Made by a program: the position numbers and the translations under genes
Shown here: one piece after another, positions 55,521 to 63,999 of the stretch
Numbering within the stretch: the stretch's first letter is position 1
How the letters are laid out: every line of letters begins with the position of its first letter
Notes under the pieces: model-generated
What the model saw: the letters and a program-made list of their open reading frames with translations, nothing else
Database searches by the model: none
What the model was told of the DNA's origin: nothing
Origin: Nocardioides sp. Root122
GTDB lineage: Bacteria > Actinomycetota > Actinomycetes > Propionibacteriales > Nocardioidaceae
Reading direction: 5' to 3'
Length of the DNA: 64,000 nucleotides
Assembly: GCF_001425025.1 (NCBI RefSeq)
Contig: NZ_LMDE01000006.1
Location: 24,609 to 88,608, forward strand

Positions 55521-56426
55521 CTAGCCTGAGCCGTCCACCGCGGGCGCGTGGTGCCCGAACGGCACGTGCTCCACCACGCCCAGCGCGGCCAGCACCGACG
55601 GGAGCATCGCCTTGGCGGTGCGCTTGTAGCCGCGGGCGCTGGGGTGGAAGCGGTCCGGGCTGAACATCTCGTCGGGTGAGGTGTGGAAGAACGGCCCCAC
55701 CACGTGCGCCAGCGAGACGACGCGAGCACCCCGCTCGAGCGCGACCACCCGCTGCGCGTCCGCGAGCTGCCGCGAGGCACGTGACCCCAGCGAGCGGAGC
55801 GGCTGCGGCACCGGTCGCAGCGCGCCGAGGTCGGGACACGTCCCCACGACGACCTCCGCGCCGCGGGCGCGCAGGGCGTCGATCGCCGCACCCAGGTGGC
55901 GTACGGACTCCGCCACCGGCACCCGGTGGGTCACGTCGTTGCCGCCCACGACCACCACCGCCACGTCCGGTCGGTACGCCGGCGGCAGCGCTGCGACCTG
56001 GCCGGCCAGCATGCTGCTCTCCGAGCCCACCACGGCAGCGGTCCGCAGCCGCACCGAGCGGCCGGTGCTGCGGGCGATCCCGCGCGCCAGGCGACCGCCC
56101 AGCGTGTGCTTGGGCCGCTCGGCGCCGAGCCCGGCTGCGATCGAGTCGCCGAGCACCACCAGGTCGACCGGCCGGCCGAGCTTCTTCTTGACGTGGCGGT
56201 CGCCGGCGGGCGCCTCCTCGCCGAGCGGCTTGCCGATGGCCAGCCTCGCCTGGGCGGCCTGGCGCAGCAGCAGCCCGCGCGCGCCGTACGCCGTTCCGGC
56301 CGCGAGGCCGCCGAGCACTGCCAGCGCGACGCCGGTCCGGGTCAGGTGGTTGCTGGACACCCACCCCTTCAACCACGCCCACCTGAACGGCGCCGCAACC
56401 AGGTCCGACCGCGGGTCCAACGTCAC
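55521..56426 (-). CDS. SGNH/GDSL hydrolase with membrane anchor
   Basis: A 301-residue esterase-like protein. One N-terminal hydrophobic segment (VALAVLGGLAAGTAYGARGLLL) precedes the SGNH fold: block I VVLGDSIAAGLGAE with the nucleophile Ser, block III VVVGGNDVTH, block V SPDRFHPSARGY with Asp and His. Such enzymes deacylate lipids or polysaccharides at the cell surface. It starts ten bases before the methyltransferase gene in the same direction, so it may share the transcript. Confidence 0.88.
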   Translation of the reverse strand: MTLDPRSDLVAAPFRWAWLKGWVSSNHLTRTGVALAVLGGLAAGTAYGARGLLLRQAAQARLAIGKPLGEEAPAGDRHVKKKLGRPVDLVVLGDSIAAGLGAERPKHTLGGRLARGIARSTGRSVRLRTAAVVGSESSMLAGQVAALPPAYRPDVAVVVVGGNDVTHRVPVAESVRHLGAAIDALRARGAEVVVGTCPDLGALRPVPQPLRSLGSRASRQLADAQRVVALERGARVVSLAHVVGPFFHTSPDEMFSPDRFHPSARGYKRTAKAMLPSVLAALGVVEHVPFGHHAPAVDGSG

Positions 56427-56484
56427 CCCACAGTTGGGTCGACGTACTCAGGACAACGGGTGGTGGCCGCGCCACGCTGGACGT

Positions 56485-57699
56485 ATGGACGCCCCTGCTG
56501 TCATCCCCCGCACCGTCCCGCCGCGCCAGCTCGCGTGGCTGCGCACCGAGCTCGCCGGCTGGGCCTCCGACGGCCTGATCACTGACGACCAGGCAGACCG
56601 GATCTCGACCCGCTACAGCGCCGCCTCCCACACGCGCTTCAGCATCGGTCGGGCGCTGCTCACCATCGGTGGCGGCTTCGTCGGCATCGGGGTGATCTGG
56701 CTCGTCGCGGCCAACCTGGACCAGCTCACCCCCACGTTCCGGTTCCTCGCGGTGACCGCGCTGTGGCTCACCTTCCTCATCGGCGGCGAGGTCATGGCGA
56801 GCAGGAAGGTGTCCGCCCCCGTCGTGGGCGCCGGGCGCCTGCTCGCCGCCATGGGCCTCGGCGCCGTGATCTTCCAGGCCGCCCAGTCCCTGCAGGTCCC
56901 CGCCTACGAGCCGCGGCTCGTCGGGCTGTGGTCCGCCGGCGCCCTGCTCCACGGCTACCTCACCAGGTCCCACATGCCGTTCTTCGTCGGCCTCGTGACG
57001 GGCGTGGTGTGGTGGTTCTGGCAGCCGTTGTGGGACGAGCCCAACGGCCTCACCGTCGTGCTGCTCTTCGGCGCCGGCGCCGTCCTGGCGTCGGGCCTGG
57101 CCGTGCTGCACGACCAGCACCTCGACGCCTACGCCTGGGCGTGGCGCACGGTCGGCGGGGCGATGGCCCTGCTGGCGATGTTCGCGGCCGCCATCCCCGA
57201 CGTCGGCAGGGACGGCATCGCGTGGACCACCTGGATGATCGTCGCCCTCGTCGCTGCGGGTCTCGCCGCGGCTGGGGCCGTCGCCACCCGGCCCGGGCTG
57301 CGCGCCCTCGAGCCCCTGGGCGCCGTCGTCGTCCTGGGGGTCGCCACGTCGATCGGGCTCTGGACCACGGGCACCGACACCTCGTCCGTGGACGCCGCCG
57401 ACTGGGGCCACGCGGTGGTGTCGGTCATCGCCTACGTCGTCCTCGCCGTGGGCCTGGTCGTCCTCGGCACGGTGCGCGACCACCCGCCGCTCACCTGGAT
57501 GGCCATGGTCGGTCTGGTGGTCTTCACCACCTTCCAGAGCTTCGCCGTGTTCGCCCCGATCGTCACGGGCGCCTGGCTGTTCGTGGTGCTCGGCACCGTG
57601 TTCCTCGGCACCGGCTTCCTCTTCGACCGGGCGCGGCGCGAGCTGGCCCACGCCCTCGACAGCGAGTCACCCACCTCGAGCAACGGAGCAGCCCGATGA
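56485..57699 (+). CDS. DUF2157-family membrane protein
   Basis: A 404-residue protein. A soluble N-terminus with WASDGLITDDQADRI, the DUF2157 signature, is followed by about ten hydrophobic helices (LTIGGGFVGIGVIWLVAANLD and onward). Function unknown. The stop overlaps the ATG of the GDYXXLXY gene (ATGA), the standard pairing of these two families, which suggests they form one membrane unit. Confidence 0.85.
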   Translation: MDAPAVIPRTVPPRQLAWLRTELAGWASDGLITDDQADRISTRYSAASHTRFSIGRALLTIGGGFVGIGVIWLVAANLDQLTPTFRFLAVTALWLTFLIGGEVMASRKVSAPVVGAGRLLAAMGLGAVIFQAAQSLQVPAYEPRLVGLWSAGALLHGYLTRSHMPFFVGLVTGVVWWFWQPLWDEPNGLTVVLLFGAGAVLASGLAVLHDQHLDAYAWAWRTVGGAMALLAMFAAAIPDVGRDGIAWTTWMIVALVAAGLAAAGAVATRPGLRALEPLGAVVVLGVATSIGLWTTGTDTSSVDAADWGHAVVSVIAYVVLAVGLVVLGTVRDHPPLTWMAMVGLVVFTTFQSFAVFAPIVTGAWLFVVLGTVFLGTGFLFDRARRELAHALDSESPTSSNGAAR

Positions 57700-58193
57700 A
57701 CCGCACCGTGACCACCGCCGTCATCGCCGTGTCGCAGCTGGCCCTGGTCGGCGTGGGCGTCGCCCCCCAGCTCTCGGCCCGCCTCGCCGGCGACACCTAC
57801 CTCATGAACGTCGCCCCGATCGACCCCATGGACCCCTTCCGGGGGGCCTACGTCGCCCTCGACTACCCCGACCTGCGCCATGACGACTCGCAGTCGTTCG
57901 TCGAGCCGGGACTGGGCGCCCTGGACGACGGCGAGTCGGGCGACGTCTTCATCACCCTCGAGAAGCGGGGCGACGTGTGGGGGGCCGCCGACTGGAGCCG
58001 CGAGCGGCCCTCGGACGGGCCCTACCTCGCTTGCGACGACCGCTCGTGGCAGATCCGGTGCGGGATCGAGAGCTGGTTCCTGCCCCAGGACGAGGCGGCC
58101 GCGACGGAGGACCTGCTGCGCGACGGCGCAGTCGCGGAGGTCAAGGTCGACGGTCGCGGCAACGCCGCTGTGGTCGGCGTACGCGCTCCGTGA
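57696..58193 (+). CDS. GDYXXLXY-domain protein
   Basis: A 165-residue exported or membrane-anchored protein with one N-terminal hydrophobic segment. The family motif region is DPFRGAYVALDYPDL; the usual GDYxxLxY Asp is Ala here, but the flanking PxDPFRG and the Tyr, Leu, Tyr positions are kept. Two cysteines follow (YLACDDRSWQIRCG). Function unknown; coupled to DUF2157. Confidence 0.82.
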   Translation: MNRTVTTAVIAVSQLALVGVGVAPQLSARLAGDTYLMNVAPIDPMDPFRGAYVALDYPDLRHDDSQSFVEPGLGALDDGESGDVFITLEKRGDVWGAADWSRERPSDGPYLACDDRSWQIRCGIESWFLPQDEAAATEDLLRDGAVAEVKVDGRGNAAVVGVRAP

Positions 58194-58197
58194 GGAC

Positions 58198-58668
58198 TCA
58201 GCGCCGCGACAGGGCGACGGCGTAGTAGGTCTCCTCGTCGGCGACGGTCCGCTCCGGGTCGACGGCGATCGTCTTGGGGACCCCGCGCGGGGTGAACTGC
58301 ACGTCGACGGAGTCCGCCTCGGCGAGCGCCTCGCGCAGCAGGATGAAGAGCCCGTCCATCGACCATCCCTTGCGCGGGCGCAGACGGCGCTCACCCTGGG
58401 TGACCTTCACGATCGCGTCGTCACGCACCACCGTGCGGACCGCGGCCGAGGGCGGGCAGAAGCAGCGCCGTTGCACGGTGAGGACGTAGTCGTCGACGCC
58501 CCGCGACTGCCAGTCCTGCCACGCCGCCGCGAGCTGCGGGTCCTCGTTGATGCCGGGGACGAACGGGTCGACCGGACGCGGGTCCGCGACGGCGTACGAC
58601 GGCGCGGCACCCGCGCCGATGGCGAGCGAGAGCAGGACCGCCTGGCACACACGCTTCATCGAGGTCAT
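58198..58668 (-). CDS. DUF6174-like secreted protein
   Basis: About 156 residues with a signal peptide (VCQAVLLSLAIGAGAAPSYAVA) and the small domain AAAWQDWQSRGVDDYVLTVQRRCFCPP, later SVDVQFTPRGVPKTIAVDP, matching the DUF6174 pattern with a CFCP motif. Function unknown. The ATG at 58668 has GGAG; an ATG nine bases inside is possible. It ends four bases from the convergent GDYXXLXY gene. Confidence 0.7.
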   Translation of the reverse strand: MTSMKRVCQAVLLSLAIGAGAAPSYAVADPRPVDPFVPGINEDPQLAAAWQDWQSRGVDDYVLTVQRRCFCPPSAAVRTVVRDDAIVKVTQGERRLRPRKGWSMDGLFILLREALAEADSVDVQFTPRGVPKTIAVDPERTVADEETYYAVALSRR

Positions 58669-58708
58669 GGTGCTCCGACGTCCGCGGAGGGGCAACCGGT
58701 TCCGCGCC

Positions 58709-58984
58709 TCAGCCCCCGGCGACCGCGGGGATCACCGAGATCTGCACGCCGTCGGGGGTCGGGGTGGCCAGCTCGTCGAGGAAGCGGACGTCGTCGTTGC
58801 CGACGTAGACGTTGACGAAGCGCCGCAGCGCCCCGGCCTCGTCGAGGATCCGCCCCTTGATGCCCGAGTAGTGGGCGTCGAGGTCGTCGAGCACGGCGGC
58901 CAGGGTGTCGCCCTCGGCGGACACCTCGGACTCACCGCCGGTGTAGGTGCGGAGGATGGTGGGGATGCGGACCGAGACGCTCAT
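58709..58984 (-). CDS. metO: ThiS/MoaD-like sulfur carrier protein (probable MetO)
   Basis: A 91-residue ubiquitin-like protein (MSVSVRIPTILRTYTGGESEV, GALRRFVNVYVGNDDVRFL) ending in ISVIPAVAGG. The C-terminal Gly-Gly is the site activated and thiocarboxylated in sulfur carriers. It lies 15 bp behind the threonine synthase-like gene. In Streptomyces such a pair (MetM/MetO) was reported to make homocysteine with the carrier thiocarboxylate as sulfur donor; CysO-type cysteine synthesis is the alternative. No JAB protease or activating E1 is in the window. Confidence 0.8.
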   Translation of the reverse strand: MSVSVRIPTILRTYTGGESEVSAEGDTLAAVLDDLDAHYSGIKGRILDEAGALRRFVNVYVGNDDVRFLDELATPTPDGVQISVIPAVAGG

Positions 58985-58999
58985 GTGTTGATCTTCTCC

Positions 59000-60283
59000 T
59001 CAGAGCACGTTGGACGCGACGAAGGCGTCGTAGCTGGGCGCGATGGTGGCGGCGGGGCCGACGCGGTCGGCGACGGCGTCGAGGGTCTTCAGGCCCATCC
59101 CGGTGTTGATCACGACGGTCTCGAGCGAGGTGTCGAGCTGCCCGGTGTCGACGAGCTTCTTCAGCACGCCCACCGTGGTGCCGCCAGCGGTCTCGGTGAA
59201 GATGCCCTCCGTGCGGGCCAGAAGGAGGATGCCGTCACGCACCTCGTCGTCGGTGATGTCCTCGACCGCGCCTCCGGAGCGGCGGCAGATGTCGAGGACG
59301 TAGATGCCGTCGGCCGGGTTGCCGATGGCCAAGCTCTTGGCGATGGTGTCGGGCTTCACCGGGCGGATCGCGTCGGTGCCGGCCTTGTAGGCGACCGAGA
59401 CCGGCGAGCAGCCGGTGGCCTGTGCACCGAAGACCTTGTAGGGCTTGTCCTCGACGAGCCCGAGCGTGATCAGCTCCTGGAACGCCTTGTCGACCTTCGT
59501 CAGCTGCGACCCCGACGCGACCGGGATGACGATCTGGTCGGGCAGCCGCCAGCCCAGCTGCTCGGCGATCTCGTAGCCGAGCGTCTTGGAGCCCTCGGCG
59601 TAGAAGGGGCGCACGTTGACGTTGACGAACGCCCAGCCCTCCTCCTCGCCCGCGATCTCCGAGGCGAGCCTGTTCACGTCGTCGTAGTTGCCGTCGACGG
59701 CGACGAGCCGGTCGGTGTAGACCGCGGAGTTGACCTGCTTGGGCTTCTCGAGGTCGCTCGGGATGAAGACGACGGTCGTCATCCCGGCCCGCGCGCCGGC
59801 CGCCGCGACGGCGTTGGCCAGGTTGCCCGTGGAGGGACAGGCGAAGACCTTGGCGTCGAGCTCGCGGGCAGCACTCAGGGCGCAGGCGACGACGCGGTCC
59901 TTGAAGGAGTTGGTGGGGTTGGTCGAGTCGTCCTTGACCCACAGCTTCTCGAGGCCGAGCTCGCGGGCGAGGTTGCGTGCCTCGAGCAGCCGGGTGAAGC
60001 CGGGCTCGGTGTTGGGGCTCTGCTCGATGTCGTCCGGCACCGGCAGCAGCGCCTTGTAGCGCCAGATGTTGGCCGGTCCGGCGGCGATCTCCTCGCGGGT
60101 CACCGCCGGGAAGTCGTAGGCCACCTCGAGCGGCCCGAAGCACTCCGGACAGGCGTACGACGGGCCGAGCGTGACCTCGTGGCCGCACTCGCGGCAGGCG
60201 AGGGCGCGGGCGTTGCCGAAGGCGCCGTCGCGCAGGCCCTTCGAGGGGGTGCGCGTGGTGCTGTCGTCCAGCAGGGTGCTCAT
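59000..60283 (-). CDS. metM: Threonine synthase-like PLP enzyme (probable MetM homocysteine synthase)
   Basis: A 427-residue fold-type II PLP enzyme. An N-terminal zinc ribbon has Cys30, 33, 45 and 48; the PLP lysine is Lys128 in NPTNSFKDR; STGNLANAVAAAGARAG binds the PLP phosphate. Sequence alone says threonine synthase (O-phosphohomoserine to threonine). But it sits behind a SAM riboswitch and is paired with a sulfur carrier, the arrangement of MetM, which converts O-phosphohomoserine to homocysteine. I favour MetM; true ThrC remains possible. The ATG at 60283 has GGAGGA. Confidence 0.8.
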   Translation of the reverse strand: MSTLLDDSTTRTPSKGLRDGAFGNARALACRECGHEVTLGPSYACPECFGPLEVAYDFPAVTREEIAAGPANIWRYKALLPVPDDIEQSPNTEPGFTRLLEARNLARELGLEKLWVKDDSTNPTNSFKDRVVACALSAARELDAKVFACPSTGNLANAVAAAGARAGMTTVVFIPSDLEKPKQVNSAVYTDRLVAVDGNYDDVNRLASEIAGEEEGWAFVNVNVRPFYAEGSKTLGYEIAEQLGWRLPDQIVIPVASGSQLTKVDKAFQELITLGLVEDKPYKVFGAQATGCSPVSVAYKAGTDAIRPVKPDTIAKSLAIGNPADGIYVLDICRRSGGAVEDITDDEVRDGILLLARTEGIFTETAGGTTVGVLKKLVDTGQLDTSLETVVINTGMGLKTLDAVADRVGPAATIAPSYDAFVASNVL

Positions 60284-60295
60284 GAAGTCCTCCTT

Positions 60296-60431
60296 CTCAT
60301 CTGTCCCGCGCGGCTTTCGCGTGGGTCGGATTTGGCACCTGCTCCCATGACTGCCGGAGAGATCCGGACAGGAGGCTCATGGGTGGTTGCCGGGACTTCA
60401 ACGGGCCGTTCCCTCAGTCCCTCGTGATGAG
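60296..60431 (-). ncRNA. SAM riboswitch (SAM-I/S-box type)
   Basis: The minus strand has the SAM aptamer core in order: P1 strand CTCATC (60426-60431), GAGGGA, GGCCC then TTGAAG, CCCGGCAACC, a P3 helix from CCCATGA pairing TCATGGG with inner CCGGA/TCCGG, GGTGCCAAATCC, and the P1 return GATGAG (60296-60301). The P1 return is three bases from the GGAGGA ribosome binding site, which suggests translational control. It regulates the metM-metO pair. Confidence 0.9.
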
Positions 60432-60497
60432 CAGGACCAGACTAGGCGGGCGTCTCACGATGTGCACACCGAGTCCACGATGTGGATAGGGGGGTGC

Positions 60498-61328
60498 TCA
60501 GCCCTGGCGCAGCAGGCCGCCGAGCGCCTCGACGACGCCGGGAGGGCCGTCGACGACGAGGTCGGCGAGGTCGACGAGGGCGGGCTGCTCGGTCGAGGCC
60601 GAGCAGATCACCAGCCCGGGAAGGCCCTGCTCACGCAGGTCGCGCACGGCCTCGAAGGCCTCGATGTCGCCGAGGTCGTCGCCGCCGAACACGACACCCT
60701 TGGCCTGCTGCTCCTCGACGAAGGTGCGCACGGCCTGGCCCTTGTGCATCTCGGCGGAGCGGATCTCCACGACGTTGCGGCCCGGCTCGAGGGCGAGGTG
60801 GTGGCGCTCCGCGAGCTCGGCGAGGGGTGCCACGATCCGCTCGAAGGCCGCGGCCGGGTCCTCCATGCGGCGGGTGTGCACCGCGACCGCGAGGCCCTTC
60901 TCCTCGATGTAGGCGTCCGCGGCGCCGGCGCGGCGCAGCACGCCCGGCAGCTCGCGCTCGAAGCTCGCCAGGCCGGCCGGGGGCCGCGGGGAGAGGATGC
61001 GCTGCTCGGTCGCCGACCAGCGCTCGTTGCCGTACTGGCCGAAGACGAAGAGCTCCGCACCGCGGTCCAGCATCGCGTTGCCCAGGGCGTCGAGGTCACC
61101 CATGGCGATCGCCTGGCGGGCCGGTCGGCCGGTGATCACGGCGACCGCACGCACCACCTCGGCGAGCTCGAGGAGCACGCCGGGAGCGGCCGGGTGCAGC
61201 CGGGCCGCCTCGGGGTCGTCCACGACGGGCGACAGCGTGCCGTCGAAGTCGAGGCCGATCACGACACCGTCGAGGACGTCGCGCACGGCGTCGTAGTGCT
61301 CACGCGCCGCCGCGGAGGTGAACTCCAT
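60498..61328 (-). CDS. otsB: Trehalose-6-phosphate phosphatase
   Basis: A 276-residue HAD-type phosphatase. Motif I is LDFDGTLSPV with the nucleophile Asp, motif II is in VAVITGRP, and motif IV GGDDLGDIEAF. GQYGNERW is typical of OtsB. It removes phosphate from trehalose-6-phosphate. The ATG at 61328 is chosen since the longer reading begins with TTG. otsA lies about 1 kb upstream on the other strand. Confidence 0.9.
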   Translation of the reverse strand: MEFTSAAAREHYDAVRDVLDGVVIGLDFDGTLSPVVDDPEAARLHPAAPGVLLELAEVVRAVAVITGRPARQAIAMGDLDALGNAMLDRGAELFVFGQYGNERWSATEQRILSPRPPAGLASFERELPGVLRRAGAADAYIEEKGLAVAVHTRRMEDPAAAFERIVAPLAELAERHHLALEPGRNVVEIRSAEMHKGQAVRTFVEEQQAKGVVFGGDDLGDIEAFEAVRDLREQGLPGLVICSASTEQPALVDLADLVVDGPPGVVEALGGLLRQG

Positions 61329-61384
61329 GGGAGCAGCCAACCACGCGACGCCGGCGGCTGCCGAACCTGTCCCGGACCGGTGGG

Positions 61385-61915
61385 TCAGCTGGGCGCGTCG
61401 GTGGTGAGGATGACGGTGAGGCGGTCGCGCTTCATCACGCCGACGGCGGGCGCGGTGCGCTTGATGCCGAGGTCGAGCGCGAGCTGCTTGCCCGCCGCCT
61501 TGAGGCGCGGGGGGTAGTAGACCGTGGTCGTCGGGATCACGCCGTACCAGTTGTCCTCACCCACGACCGCCCACCCGACCTGGGTGGCCTTGGCCGCGGT
61601 GCCGGCGGCGAGGCCCTTGATCCCGGAGTTGTTGAACACCTCGACGTAGACCTCCCCGCGCTTGACCAGCGGCTCGGGCTTCGGCTTCGGGGTGGCACTG
61701 GGCGTCGGCTCGGCGCTCGGCGTCTGGTCGGCGCTGGCGATCGTCGCGGTGTCCACGCGGCGCTCGGTGGGCGCCTCGTCGCGCGTGGCGAAGAAGGTGA
61801 TCGAGGCCATCGCGACGGCGATGACCGACAGCATCACGAGGGGGGACGGGAAGGCGACGCCCTGTTCGTCACGACGACGGAGGGAGGGGCGGCCCGGGCT
61901 GGGGAAGGAGGCCAT
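61385..61915 (-). CDS. LytR_C domain envelope protein
   Basis: A 176-residue protein: a short basic cytoplasmic start, one transmembrane helix (LVMLSVIAVAMASITFF), a Thr/Pro/Lys linker, then a LytR C-terminal domain (VYVEVFNNSGIKGLAAGTAAKATQVGWAVVG, TTVYYPPRLKAAGKQLAL). Such domains occur beside or fused to LytR-CpsA-Psr cell wall ligases; no ligase is here. It probably acts at the envelope. Confidence 0.82.
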   Translation of the reverse strand: MASFPSPGRPSLRRRDEQGVAFPSPLVMLSVIAVAMASITFFATRDEAPTERRVDTATIASADQTPSAEPTPSATPKPKPEPLVKRGEVYVEVFNNSGIKGLAAGTAAKATQVGWAVVGEDNWYGVIPTTTVYYPPRLKAAGKQLALDLGIKRTAPAVGVMKRDRLTVILTTDAPS

Positions 61916-61948
61916 GGGGAAGGAAGCCGATCCGTGAGTGGTGGTGGG

Positions 61949-62242
61949 TCAGATCTCGAATCCGAGGCGGCGCGCCGAGCGCTGCCGCTGGCGGGAGGCA
62001 CGCAGCCGGCGCAGGCGACGCACCAGCAGCGGGTCGGCCTCGAGGGCCTCGGGACGGTCGATGAGGGCGTTGAGGACCTGGTAGTAGCGGGTGGAGGACA
62101 TGTCGAACTTCTCGCGGACGGCCTGCTCCTTGGCACCGGCGTACTTCCACCAGTGGCGCTCGAACTCGAGGATCTCGCGGTCGCGCTGGCTCAGACCGGC
62201 AGCCGTCTCCTGCTCGGCGGCGATGTGCTTCGCTGCGTCCAT
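61949..62242 (-). CDS. DUF3263 family protein
   Basis: A 97-residue helical protein typical of DUF3263: LSQRDREILEFERHWWKYAGAKEQAVREKF then MSSTRYYQVLNALIDRPEALEADPLLVRRL, which reads as a helix-turn-helix with a basic C-terminus. DNA binding is plausible. The ATG at 62242 has AGGAG. It is 33 bp ahead of the LytR_C gene on the same strand, a pairing conserved in actinobacteria. Confidence 0.88.
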   Translation of the reverse strand: MDAAKHIAAEQETAAGLSQRDREILEFERHWWKYAGAKEQAVREKFDMSSTRYYQVLNALIDRPEALEADPLLVRRLRRLRASRQRQRSARRLGFEI

Positions 62243-62461
62243 GTGACTCTCCTGGTCGACCCCACGTCCACCCGAGGCGAGTGGACTGCGGTCAGTCTAG
62301 GCGACGAACGACAACGATGTCATTCGCCTCCGGCGAGTCGTCTGGACAAACCCGGCCGGAGTCTCGGTCCGGAGCCGACCCCCACCGGGACGGGCCCGCG
62401 GCGCCCGAGACAGGCACCGCGGGGTGAGCTGCGCGTCACCGCGCCTCGCTAGGGTCGGGGC

Positions 62462-63901
62462 GTGACCAAGAACCCGAAGGCCGACCTCGTGATCGTCGCC
62501 AACCGGCTTCCGGTCGACCGCGTGCGCCTGCCCGACGGGGAGGTCACGTGGCGCCGCTCCCCCGGCGGGCTGGTCTCCGCCCTCGAGCCGGTCATGCGCG
62601 CCAACGACGGCGCCTGGATCGGCTGGCCGGGCTCGCCCGACGACGACTTCGAGCCGTTCGTCGAGGACGGTCTGTCGCTGGTGCCCGTCTCGCTGAGCGG
62701 TCGGGAGGTCGAGGAGTTCTACGAGGGCTTCTCCAACGGCACCCTCTGGCCGCTCTACCACGACGTGGTCGCCAAGCCGGAGTTCCACCGCGAGTGGTGG
62801 GACTCCTACGTCGCGGTCAACCAGCGCTTCGCCGACCGCGCCGCCGAGATCGCCGCCGACCACGCGACGGTCTGGGTCCAGGACTACCAGCTCCAGCTGG
62901 TCCCGCAGATGCTGCGCCAGCAGCGCCCCGACCTGCGCATCGGCTTCTACCTCCACATCCCGTTCCCTCCCACCGAGCTCTTCTCGCAGCTGCCCTGGCG
63001 CCGCCAGATCCTCGAGGGCCTGCTGGGCGCCGACCTGATCGGCTTCCAGCTGCCGGGCGCCGCGGCCAACTTCGTACGCCTCGTGCGCAGCCGGGTGGGC
63101 CACAAGACGCACCGCGACACCATCTACCTCCCCGACGGACGCCCGGTGAAGGCGACCGCCTTCCCGATCTCCATCGACACCGCCGGCTTCGAGGAGCTGG
63201 CCCGGTCGGAGAGCGTGGAGAAGCGGGCCGCGGAGATCCGCGAGGCGCTCGGCCACCCCAAGAAGATCTTCCTGGGCGTCGACCGGCTCGACTACACCAA
63301 GGGCATCTACTCCCGGCTGCGCGCCTTCGGCGAGCTGGTCCGCGACGGCCACCTCGACGTCGAGGACGCCGTGTTCGTGCAGGTCGCCACGCCGTCGCGC
63401 GAGCGCGTCGAGCAGTACCGCATCCTCCGCGACGACATCGAGCGGCTGGTGGGCCGGATCAACGGCGACCACGGACTCATCGGCCGGCCGGCGATCTCCT
63501 ACCTCCACAACTCCTACCCGCGCGAGGAGATGGCGGCGTTCTACCGGGCCGCCGACATCATGGTCGTCACGCCGTTCCGCGACGGGATGAACCTCGTGGC
63601 CAAGGAGTACGTCGCCTGCCGCTTCGACAACGACGGTGCCCTGGTCCTCTCGGAGTTCGCGGGCGCGGCGTCCGAGCTGCGCCAGGCCTGGCTGGTCAAC
63701 CCCTACGACATCGACGGCATGAAGGCTGCGCTCCTCGAGGCCTACGCCGCGGGCCCGAAGGAGACCGGGCGCCGGATGCGCGCGATGCGGAAGACCGTCG
63801 TCCAGAACGACGTGGCCAAGTGGGCCCGGGACTTCCTCGACGAGCTCGCCTCGCTGCCCGGCCACCACGACAAGACGGTGCGCCCGACGCCGTCGCGCTG
63901 A
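62462..63901 (+). CDS. otsA: Trehalose-6-phosphate synthase
   Basis: A 479-residue GT20 glycosyltransferase making trehalose-6-phosphate from a nucleotide-glucose and glucose-6-phosphate. Landmarks: [54 protein letters not shown] and [16 protein letters not shown]. With otsB it forms the OtsAB trehalose route for osmotic and desiccation protection. A 219-bp divergent region with no clear operator separates it from DUF3263. The start is GTG. Confidence 0.95.
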   Translation: MTKNPKADLVIVANRLPVDRVRLPDGEVTWRRSPGGLVSALEPVMRANDGAWIGWPGSPDDDFEPFVEDGLSLVPVSLSGREVEEFYEGFSNGTLWPLYHDVVAKPEFHREWWDSYVAVNQRFADRAAEIAADHATVWVQDYQLQLVPQMLRQQRPDLRIGFYLHIPFPPTELFSQLPWRRQILEGLLGADLIGFQLPGAAANFVRLVRSRVGHKTHRDTIYLPDGRPVKATAFPISIDTAGFEELARSESVEKRAAEIREALGHPKKIFLGVDRLDYTKGIYSRLRAFGELVRDGHLDVEDAVFVQVATPSRERVEQYRILRDDIERLVGRINGDHGLIGRPAISYLHNSYPREEMAAFYRAADIMVVTPFRDGMNLVAKEYVACRFDNDGALVLSEFAGAASELRQAWLVNPYDIDGMKAALLEAYAAGPKETGRRMRAMRKTVVQNDVAKWARDFLDELASLPGHHDKTVRPTPSR

Positions 63902-63924
63902 TCCTCACTGGTGGACCGTAGGGG

Positions 63925-63999
63925 TCAGACAGGAGTAGGTGTCTTGTCTGCACCCCGAGTCACCGGGCCACTGCCGAGCTGACCGAGTCCTGCTTCGGT
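63925..63999 (-). CDS. Possible 3' end of a gene continuing beyond the window
   Basis: On the minus strand an open frame entering from the window edge ends in TGA at 63925 and reads GLGQLGSGPVTRGADKTPTPV near its end, a plausible protein tail convergent with otsA. There is too little to identify a family, and chance is possible. Confidence 0.25.
   Translation of the reverse strand, partial: TEAGLGQLGSGPVTRGADKTPTPV

Noticed and set aside
53824..57651. A 1275-codon minus-strand frame spanning the ATP-grasp, methyltransferase and SGNH genes
   Set aside because: Only its last 280 codons are gene-like (the ATP-grasp protein). The rest is out-of-frame shadow of other genes in GC-rich DNA.
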